Below, one piece after another: positions 50,501 through 56,795 of a stretch of 56,795 bases of DNA. Every line of letters starts with the position of its first letter. The stretch's first letter is position 1. The stretch is from Candidatus Rifleibacteriota bacterium (lineage in GTDB: Bacteria; Riflebacteria; Ozemobacteria; Ozemobacterales; Ozemobacteraceae). The position numbers and the translations under genes are program-made. The notes beneath the pieces were generated by a model. That model saw nothing but the letters and a program-made list of their open reading frames with translations. It had not been told where the DNA came from and made no database searches. The stretch lies in the NCBI GenBank assembly GCA_029565415.1, contig JAKQOH010000166.1, forward strand, positions 1-56,795, in the 5' to 3' direction.

Positions 50501-51958
50501 CTAACGGATGTTCGTCGGGTGGGAGAACCGGTAGGGGAGATTGCGCGCGAGTTTCCACACGCCGCTTTCGCGCCGCCATTCGACGACGGCGTCGATCGGC
50601 CCCGAGTCGACGTCGATGCCGGGCAGCAGCCGGATGACCCGGACCTCGGCGGAGCAGTGGACCCGGGCGAGGTCGGGGCCGTTGAACTCGATCATGCCGA
50701 TGCTGTAGGTCGCAATCTTCACGTCGCAGGCATCGAAGCGGGCTTTCGCCGTTTCCATCAGGTCGGTCCAGGTGCTGTTGAGATCCCAGTCGTTGCCGAA
50801 ATTCGGCGAGACGAGCGACTCGAGAACCGCCATGTTCTCGCTCCCGAGCGCCGCCTGGAGCTCGGCGTGGGCGGCGGCGATCTGACCCCAGCGGGCGTCG
50901 GCGCCGGCCTGGCGCGGGTCGGTCGGTTTGTAGGGGAAGTTGCGGAGGATTTTCCAGAACGTCCCTTCTTTCTGCCAGAGAATGTCGGACACGAACACCC
51001 CGGTCGTGCCGTCGGTGCCCGAGAAAAAGTGACTCCACCGGGCTTCCATCGCAAGCCGGATGCGGGCCTTCGAGCCGGGCAGAAGCTCCATGTCGAGCAT
51101 CGTCCAGGACGCGACCGGGATGTCATACCCGTCGAAATACGTGCCGGTCCGGTCGAGCAGATCCATCCAGGAGGCGGACGAATCCCAGTCGTTTTCGAAC
51201 GATGTGGAGACATAGTTGGCGATCAGATCGTGGTTTTCCCGCAATACGGCGTTTTCGAGCACCCGCAGGGCTTCGCGCAGCGTCGATTCCCTCGGCTCGA
51301 TCATCGACGCGGCGTCGAGTACCGGCGTTTCGACCATCTCCAGGCCGAGAATCGTGCCCGACACGTTGGCCGGCGCCATCTGCAGCGCGAACCGGATCGC
51401 GCGGGTCACGCTCGCGACCGCGGGCTGATACTCGCGGGCCGCGATGTCCCATTCGGTCAGCTCTTTGCCCATCTTGTGCGCGCGTTCCCAGATCAGGGCG
51501 ACGGCGGTCGATTCGACCGTGAGGCGCAGCTTCGACACGTCGGTTTCGCGCAGATCGCGGGGAAACAGCCGCCGGCGCAGGGCGATCTTGCCGGCCCGGG
51601 CTTCGAGCACGGTCTCGGCGGAGAACGGCACCTTGGTCAGGGTGAACGTGCCGTCCCGGGCGGCCCAGGAGGTGCGATCGCCGGAAACGAGCTGGAATTT
51701 CGAAAAGTCGCTCATCGTCATCAGCGACGGGCGGATTGTCGGGGAAGCCGTGACGAGATCGCCTTCGACGGGGTCGGTGAGGCTGATCGAACCGGCAAGC
51801 GTGTAATACTCCCCGGCCGGCAGCGGGTTGAACTGAAGCCCCGCGTTGCACCCGGCCGAAACGAGCATCACGAGCGCGGCGAACACCACCGCGAGAAGCC
51901 GGTGCTGGCGGAACGCGGTGGGGGGATTGCCGGATGCGGGGTGATTCGATGGGTGCAT
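50501..51958 (-). CDS. Lipoprotein with tandem NTF2-like domains
   Basis: 485 residues. A lipobox lies at MLVSAGC after a hydrophobic helix (about 20-37). Residues 45-210 are a mixed domain with a carboxypeptidase-regulatory feel. Two related halves follow: each begins near ...ENDWDSSASWMDLL / NDWDLNSTWTDLM, runs through a beta-sheet, and ends FWKILRNFPYK / VWKLARNLPYR. Length and pattern fit SnoaL/NTF2-like alpha+beta barrels (about 225-345 and 365-480). Ligand unknown. It is the first gene of a minus-strand exported set with the RlpA-like and Pro/Ala-rich genes. Confidence 0.7.
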   Translation of the reverse strand: MHPSNHPASGNPPTAFRQHRLLAVVFAALVMLVSAGCNAGLQFNPLPAGEYYTLAGSISLTDPVEGDLVTASPTIRPSLMTMSDFSKFQLVSGDRTSWAARDGTFTLTKVPFSAETVLEARAGKIALRRRLFPRDLRETDVSKLRLTVESTAVALIWERAHKMGKELTEWDIAAREYQPAVASVTRAIRFALQMAPANVSGTILGLEMVETPVLDAASMIEPRESTLREALRVLENAVLRENHDLIANYVSTSFENDWDSSASWMDLLDRTGTYFDGYDIPVASWTMLDMELLPGSKARIRLAMEARWSHFFSGTDGTTGVFVSDILWQKEGTFWKILRNFPYKPTDPRQAGADARWGQIAAAHAELQAALGSENMAVLESLVSPNFGNDWDLNSTWTDLMETAKARFDACDVKIATYSIGMIEFNGPDLARVHCSAEVRVIRLLPGIDVDSGPIDAVVEWRRESGVWKLARNLPYRFSHPTNIR

Positions 51959-52161
51959 TCAGATCCTATCTTCGGCGTTCCGGGGGGAATCCCGAAGGCT
52001 GGGCCGCGTGCTTGGATAGGCAGGGAAGAACGCGGAATATCGAAGAAGCTCTTCCAGAGCGCTGGAAATGATGCACCCTTTCCCCGAGAACCGGATTCGG
52101 CGTATCATTCCATCCGAGCGATACGTTCTCTGAACCCTTGCAGGTGTAACGGAGGCATACG

Positions 52162-55100
52162 ATGGATCCTGTGCAACCCGCTGTTTCCCCCGAGCAACCC
52201 TCTCACGAAGCGGAAGAAAAGCCCCGCTCGACCCGGGCGCGGCTGATCGGCATCGGCCTGGGCGCCATGGCGCTGTTGGCGTTGGCAGCGGTGGGCGTGG
52301 TGTATTACGCCTACGTGAATTATCTCGATCCTGTAGCCCTCAAACGCCAGCTCGAGGAAAAGGCCGGTCAGGCTCTCGGAATGCCGGTCTCGGTCGCGGA
52401 AGTCGGCCTGAAGTGGCCGGCGATCACGGTCTCGGGGCTGCGGATCGGCGATCCCGCCTCGGGTGCGATGCCGCTCGTCGAGATCGGGATGGCTGCCGCC
52501 ACGCCGGACATGTTCGAGCTGTTGTCGGGCAGGGTGATGCTCGAAAGCGTCTACGTCTCGTCCATCACCGGGCGGCTGACCCGCGAAGCGGACGGCAGGC
52601 TCGTGCTGCCCGGCCGGCCCTCGACGACGCCCGCCCCTTCCGGCCAGGATGCGGTTGTCGCGTTCGACGTGAAGGATCTGCCCCTGCGTCAGATCGAGAT
52701 CGACCAGGTGCGATTCTCGCTCGATGACCGGGCGAGCGGGAAGGTCTACGCGGCGGCCATGCCGCGCCTGGCGATGAAAAAATCGCTCCTGGGCACCTCG
52801 CTGCCGATCGACACCGTGGTCACCGTGGAGGAGCTGGGCACGATCGCCGTCAAGGGCGAACTGGAGCCGCCCGAGAAGCTCGAGGTGCATGTGAAGCTCG
52901 ACAACGTCGAGATCGCGAAGCTGCGGGGGCTTTTGCCGCCGTCAGTCGAGCTGCCGGCCGGCCTGGGCGCGGCGAATCTCTCGGCGGATGTGGCGTTTGC
53001 CCGCTCCGGGGCTCTTTCGGTGCGGAACATCGCGCTCGCCTGCGCCCCCGACATTGCGCTGAAGGGGAGTTTCGAGGCCTCTTCCCTGTCGCCGCTGAAC
53101 GGTTCGGCCGCGATCGCGCTCGAGCCGCTGCCGGTGAAGCGCCTGATGGAACTGGCCGGCAAGTATCTGCCCCCGATGCCCGACGTGAAGATCGACGACG
53201 GGAGGCTGGGGGGCGAGGTCCGGCTTTCCCTCGTCGATGGAACGGCCCGGGATGTGACGGCCTGGGCCAAACCCCAGGGCCTCGTGGTGCGGCACGCCAG
53301 CCTGCCCGCCCCGCTGAAACTGGCCCAGGGCGCGGTGCGGTATGACGACGGCCGGGTCGAGTGGGAGAAGCTGTCGGCCGAGATCCGGGGCATCGGCCTC
53401 ACCTCCGACGCCGGGAAGGTCACGCTCGGGAAAAAAGCCGCCGGCTCGGGGAGTATTTCTATACGCATGGATATATCTTCCGTGCTGTCGGATTTCCGGA
53501 AGTTCCTGCCGAAGACGGTTCTCGACGCAAAGCCTGAGGGCACCGCCGCGTTTTCGGGAACGGTCGGCATCGACGGCACGGATGTCGTGCTGTCGGGTGA
53601 CCTGCAGGGCGAGAAGATCCGGGCGATTCCGGCGCCGGGGATGGCTCCCGTGAAGCTCGATCGGGTGCGGCTCGGCCTGACGAATGTGAACGCGACGGGC
53701 GGCACGATCCAGATCCACGAGTGTCGGGCCGACGCGCTCGGCATGTCGGTGCATCTTTCCGGCTCGGTGAAGAACGGGGCCGATCCGGCTTTCGACCTCC
53801 GGGCTTCGGCGACGGCGGATCTGGCCACGGTCAAGGAGGCGCTGCCGATCGAGAACGAACTGTTCAAGAAACAAGCCCGTCTGGCAGGCCGTGTGGCCTT
53901 CGATGCCAGTATCGGCGGTACGCTGAAGAAGCCCCGGCCTGCGGGGCGGCTCGAACTGAAGAACGTCGATCTCGAGATTCCCTCGCGGGGCGTCAAGGCG
54001 ACCGACATGACGGGCGTAGCCGAGATCGACCCGGCGCGCATTTCGATCAAGGACCTGAAAGCCGGCCTCATCGGCGGAACCATCGCGATCTCGGGCTCGC
54101 TGAGTGATTATCTGGCCAAACCCCGGGTGGATGCCTCGGGGGTGGTGCAGGGCGTCGATCTCGGAGAGATCCGGAGCCTGATCGCGCGCAATGTGCCGGC
54201 GTTTCCCGCCGATCTGGTCTTCACCGGGCGCGCCGATCTCGATGTGGCCGTGAAGGGCCCGGCCGATGAACCGGATGTGTCCGGCAACGCCGTGATCGCG
54301 GGGGGCGGTCTCGTCCATCCGGCGATCCTGCGCCCCCTGACCGGCATCGTCGGCCCCGTGAAGTTCGATCGCAAGGGGCTGAAGACGGAAGGCCTGCAGA
54401 TGAGCTGGGGAAGCTCGACGGTGCGACTTGCCGGCAGCATCGACGACTGGGCCGGGTTCAAACTCGCGTTCCAGTATGACGTGCAGCCGCTCGACCTGAC
54501 CGATATCGGGGCCTACTTCCTCGCCGGCACCGGGTATCGCGCCGAAGGCTCGGGAACGGCCTCGGGCAAGGTCACGGGGCCGATCGCGAAGGTCGTCGTC
54601 GACGGCACGGCGAAACTCCCCTCGGGGACGTTCGACGCCCCGGTCTCGAAGGGCGGTTCGATGTTCAAATTCCCGTTCACGAACCTGTCCGCGCCCTTCC
54701 GGTTCACCGACGGCGTGCTGACGGTGAGCGGTGCGAAGGCCACGCTGTTCAGCGGCGAGATGACCGCTTCGGGCAAGGTGTTCGTGAAGGAGACGCCGAT
54801 CCGGTTCGGCTTCGACACCCGCGTGAAATCGCTCCAGACCCAGGAGTTCCTAGGCCTGAACACGACGATGAAGAACGTGCTGCAGGGCGGGCTCGACATG
54901 AGCTTCGTGGCCACGGGCACGACGGTCGGCCTCAACTCGCTCAACGGAGACTCGGCGATGAACATGGCGAGCGGCAGCTACAAGGCCCCGCCGGTCGCGG
55001 CGCAGATCTTCAACGCCCTCAGCACGCCCCAGCTCACGAGCGGCGTGATCAAGAGCCTGCAGGGACATTTCGAGTTCAAGAACGGCCGCATGAACTCGGA

Positions 55101-55701
55101 CGATCTGCTGTTCAAGAGCCCCTACGGCCAGCTCGGATACAAAGGCTCGGTCGGCCTCGACACCACGCTCGACGGCACGGCGAACCTGGTGTTGCCGCGC
55201 GAGATATGCCAGTCCAGCAAGGTGCTTCGAGACCTGGTCGGGAACCAGCCGACGCTCGAGATTCCCGTTGGCGTGCGCGGCAGTCTGCTCTCGCCCGGCA
55301 TCGATCTGCGGCTCGACAAGCTGCTGAAGAAAGCCGCCGAAAACAAGGCGAAGGATGCCCTGATGGACGTTTTGACCGGGGGGAAGAAGCCGCAGACCCA
55401 GGAAACCGCGTCGGGAACAGCCGCTCCGGCTCCTCAGAAGAAGCCGTCGATCGGAGATCTGCTCGGAGGCGATCTCGGCAAGATTCTCGGCGGGAAGAAA
55501 CAGCCTGAGCCGTCCCCCGCACCGACTCCTGCTCCTGCGCCGGCACCCGTCAGCCCGTCGGTGGCGACGGCAGCGGCCCCGGTTCCGGCCCCGACCCCGC
55601 CGCCGGCACCGGCGTCCGCGCCGGTGTCTCCGCAGAAGCAGATCAAACAGGAACTCAAAACGCTCGAAAAGGATCTCAAAAAGCTGTTCAAATTCAAGTG
55701 A
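52162..55701 (+). CDS. AsmA-like envelope protein
   Basis: 1179 residues, CGGAGGC before ATG 52162. One membrane helix (about 28-54, LGAMALLALAAVGVVYYAYV) leaves the rest in the periplasm. The N-terminus after it (LKRQLEEKAGQALGMPVSVAEVGLKWPAITVSGLRIGDP) and the repeating beta strands match AsmA/TamB/YhdP proteins, thought to form lipid-conducting grooves between membranes. The C-terminal AsmA_2-like region lies at about 880-1060. The end is a Pro/Ala linker and a short Lys-rich helix (QELKTLEKDLKKLFKFK). Role in phospholipid traffic is inferred from the family. One A/T-codon patch lies at 53451-53483. Confidence 0.85.
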   Translation: MDPVQPAVSPEQPSHEAEEKPRSTRARLIGIGLGAMALLALAAVGVVYYAYVNYLDPVALKRQLEEKAGQALGMPVSVAEVGLKWPAITVSGLRIGDPASGAMPLVEIGMAAATPDMFELLSGRVMLESVYVSSITGRLTREADGRLVLPGRPSTTPAPSGQDAVVAFDVKDLPLRQIEIDQVRFSLDDRASGKVYAAAMPRLAMKKSLLGTSLPIDTVVTVEELGTIAVKGELEPPEKLEVHVKLDNVEIAKLRGLLPPSVELPAGLGAANLSADVAFARSGALSVRNIALACAPDIALKGSFEASSLSPLNGSAAIALEPLPVKRLMELAGKYLPPMPDVKIDDGRLGGEVRLSLVDGTARDVTAWAKPQGLVVRHASLPAPLKLAQGAVRYDDGRVEWEKLSAEIRGIGLTSDAGKVTLGKKAAGSGSISIRMDISSVLSDFRKFLPKTVLDAKPEGTAAFSGTVGIDGTDVVLSGDLQGEKIRAIPAPGMAPVKLDRVRLGLTNVNATGGTIQIHECRADALGMSVHLSGSVKNGADPAFDLRASATADLATVKEALPIENELFKKQARLAGRVAFDASIGGTLKKPRPAGRLELKNVDLEIPSRGVKATDMTGVAEIDPARISIKDLKAGLIGGTIAISGSLSDYLAKPRVDASGVVQGVDLGEIRSLIARNVPAFPADLVFTGRADLDVAVKGPADEPDVSGNAVIAGGGLVHPAILRPLTGIVGPVKFDRKGLKTEGLQMSWGSSTVRLAGSIDDWAGFKLAFQYDVQPLDLTDIGAYFLAGTGYRAEGSGTASGKVTGPIAKVVVDGTAKLPSGTFDAPVSKGGSMFKFPFTNLSAPFRFTDGVLTVSGAKATLFSGEMTASGKVFVKETPIRFGFDTRVKSLQTQEFLGLNTTMKNVLQGGLDMSFVATGTTVGLNSLNGDSAMNMASGSYKAPPVAAQIFNALSTPQLTSGVIKSLQGHFEFKNGRMNSDDLLFKSPYGQLGYKGSVGLDTTLDGTANLVLPREICQSSKVLRDLVGNQPTLEIPVGVRGSLLSPGIDLRLDKLLKKAAENKAKDALMDVLTGGKKPQTQETASGTAAPAPQKKPSIGDLLGGDLGKILGGKKQPEPSPAPTPAPAPAPVSPSVATAAAPVPAPTPPPAPASAPVSPQKQIKQELKTLEKDLKKLFKFK

Positions 55702-55730
55702 CGGCCTTGGATGGTCCGATGGCGAGCCTG

Positions 55731-55767
55731 GCCGCCGGGGCGGATTTCGCATCCATTCCCCGGCGGC
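55731..55767 (+). terminator. Hairpin after the AsmA-like gene
   Basis: GCCGCCGGGG / CCCCGGCGGC arms around a 17-base loop, 30 bp after the stop. No T run follows, so the call is tentative. Confidence 0.45.
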
Positions 55768-55854
55768 GCAGGTGCCCGGAACGCCGGATACTCGTCGAAC
55801 CGTGCGGGCGGTTCCTCTCTGGTGAAAATTCCGGGTGACGGAATGAAGGGAATC

Positions 55855-55863
55855 TGATACACT
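55855..55863 (+). promoter_or_regulatory. Extended -10 promoter of the STAS gene
   Basis: TG-A-TACACT lies 21 bp before ATG 55884. The expected start near 55870 leaves a short leader with AAAGAGGA as ribosome site. No clear -35. Confidence 0.45.
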
Positions 55864-55883
55864 TCGCGGGAAAGAGGATCGCG

Positions 55884-56240
55884 ATGAACATCGAAGCATT
55901 TTCCATCCAGACCGAACAGCGCGGGGAAGTGACGATCATTTCCCTGCGTGGCCCCCTCAATGAAGATGCCGGCCGGCAGCTCGTCGGCCAGGTTGTCGAG
56001 CAGCTGGGGACGGGGCGCACCCGGTTCGTCGTGGATTTCGGAAACGCTGTCGCCATCACCAGCCCCTGTGTCGCTTCGGTGCTCGAGATTGCCGAGAAGA
56101 TCGTCGACGAGAAGGGTGGTCGCCTGATCGTCTCTGGACTGACCGACCTGAACGTCAAGGTGTTCGAGATGGTCGGGATCCTGTTATACGCCGAATCCTG
56201 CCGCACCCTGCAGGACGCCGAGATCCAGGCTTCGGCCTGA
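55884..56240 (+). CDS. STAS-domain anti-sigma factor antagonist
   Basis: 118 residues, a single STAS domain (VTIISLRGPLNEDAGRQL, then VVDFGNAVAITSPCVASVLEI, then KGGRLIVSGLTDLNVKVFEMVG). Classical members (SpoIIAA/RsbV) carry a Ser that a partner kinase phosphorylates in the DxxSxxxID motif; here the loop reads ITSPCV, with a candidate Ser. It would free a sigma factor by binding its anti-sigma factor. No anti-sigma kinase gene is adjacent, so the partner is elsewhere. Confidence 0.85.
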   Translation: MNIEAFSIQTEQRGEVTIISLRGPLNEDAGRQLVGQVVEQLGTGRTRFVVDFGNAVAITSPCVASVLEIAEKIVDEKGGRLIVSGLTDLNVKVFEMVGILLYAESCRTLQDAEIQASA

Positions 56241-56377
56241 CGTCGCACCGGATCTCTCTTTTTCCCATTTTCTGCTGGTCAGCAAGGGATGCCGAATTTT
56301 TCTGAGGCATTGCCGGATTTCTGACAGAATTTCCCTGCTTTCTCGCTCTTTTCCTTTCGCCACACGTTTTTTTGATG

Positions 56378-56392
56378 TGGTACGGATGTTGC
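56378..56392 (+). promoter_or_regulatory. Candidate sigma-54 promoter
   Basis: TGGTACGgatgTTGC followed by TTGC. GG at 56379-56380 and GC at 56391-56392 are exactly 10 bp apart, as the -24/-12 elements of RpoN promoters need. The predicted start near 56404 lies ~50 bp before ATG 56453. If correct, an enhancer-binding activator must control the gene. Confidence 0.55.
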
Positions 56393-56452
56393 TTGCATCA
56401 TGGTGACCCGAAGGATGATGAGAAGCTTTCAAGAGATTCGAGGAGGACGGAA

Positions 56453-56795
56453 ATGAAATCGGGATTCCTGAACAAGATTCTGGCCCTGGTGCTGATGTTC
56501 GGTCTGTTCACGGCCGCCGAAGTGTCGGCCGGCAAGCCGGGCCACTGCCACAAGAAGAAAAAGGTCGGTTTCTTCCAGAAGATCGGCCGTGCCTTCGTGA
56601 AGGTCGGCGACAAGATCAAGAACAAGATCATGGACACCCATGTGAACGTGAAGAAGGCCGTTACCGGCCGCAAGAACCGCGTCTGGGTGTGCGGCCACTA
56701 TAACAAGAACGGCAAGCATGTGAAGGGCCACTGGCGCTACGTCAAGGGCCATTGCGGCAATCATCCCGGCCAGGGCAACAATCCCGGTCAGGGCA
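56453..56795 (+). CDS. Small exported basic protein with YxxGHW-type repeats, partial
   Basis: At least 114 residues, cut by the window end. GAGGAGGACGG precedes ATG 56453. Signal peptide 1-26 (LALVLMFGLFTAAEVSA). The mature part is strongly basic (HCHKKKKVG, GDKIKNKIM). It then has VWVCGHYNKNGKHVKGHWRY, of the YxxxGHW kind found in small bacterial exported proteins, and ends in a GNHPGQGNNPGQG tail. Function unknown; an envelope or extracellular polymer-binding role is possible. Control by sigma-54 is suggested by the upstream sequence. Confidence 0.7.
   Translation, partial: MKSGFLNKILALVLMFGLFTAAEVSAGKPGHCHKKKKVGFFQKIGRAFVKVGDKIKNKIMDTHVNVKKAVTGRKNRVWVCGHYNKNGKHVKGHWRYVKGHCGNHPGQGNNPGQG

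Noticed and set aside
49361..52246. 961-codon open frame on the plus strand
   Set aside because: It lies antisense across four minus-strand genes with signal peptides and family motifs. Its composition (runs of Arg, Gly, His, Asp) is what the shadow of GC-rich third positions gives.

Overview
This is a GC-rich bacterial chromosomal window with no rRNA, tRNA or CRISPR array that I can see. The envelope genes (AsmA-like protein, RlpA-like protein, many Sec and lipoprotein signals) point to a two-membrane, Gram-negative-type cell. I cannot name the phylum. The mix of Ig/NHL-repeat secreted proteins, proline/alanine-rich exported proteins and unrecognised lipoproteins suggests an uncultured, metagenome-type lineage, and that is inference only.

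Layout. 0.1-2.8 kb: two receiver proteins, a GAF-HD-GYP protein and a small zincin. 2.8-6.4 kb: cold-shock protein with a long leader, TVP38-like membrane protein, a foldback repeat, a secreted class-3 lipase and a LysE exporter. 6.5-14.5 kb: a 1566-residue secreted Ig-like protein whose A/T-richer C-terminus looks like a swappable toxin tip, a likely immunity gene, and shuffled scaffold fragments around a Nudix hydrolase and a His-tailed EamA transporter. 14.6-23.4 kb: a type I restriction-modification operon (hsdM, hsdS, AlbA_2/ATPase-like regulator, hsdR) with an 11-bp-phased repeat array before hsdR. 23.5-29.1 kb: mgtC and a pstSCAB1B2-phoU phosphate operon with two non-identical PstB ATPases. 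29.1-31.2 kb: cinA and thpR. 31.2-38.5 kb: a papain-like/Ig/NHL lipoprotein with a damaged reading frame, and an unrecognised lipoprotein. 38.7-41 kb: a NarL-type two-component pair. 41-44.6 kb, minus strand: exported C26 amidohydrolase, NodU-type carbamoyltransferase and radical SAM protein. 45-52 kb: exported coiled-coil, TPR, Pro/Ala-rich, RlpA-like and NTF2-like proteins. 52-56.8 kb: a large AsmA-like protein, a STAS protein, and a partial small exported protein behind a candidate sigma-54 promoter.

Most unusual signals. (1) The two PstB proteins carry complementary motif losses, predicting a heterodimer with one consensus and one degenerate ATP site. (2) The 6.5-14.5 kb toxin/immunity-like locus has mosaic scaffold remnants. 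(3) A two-copy, multi-stem foldback element. (4) The TATCAAA array. (5) Short islands of A/T-ending codons scattered through otherwise GC3-rich genes. Everything here was read by eye; no similarity search was run.
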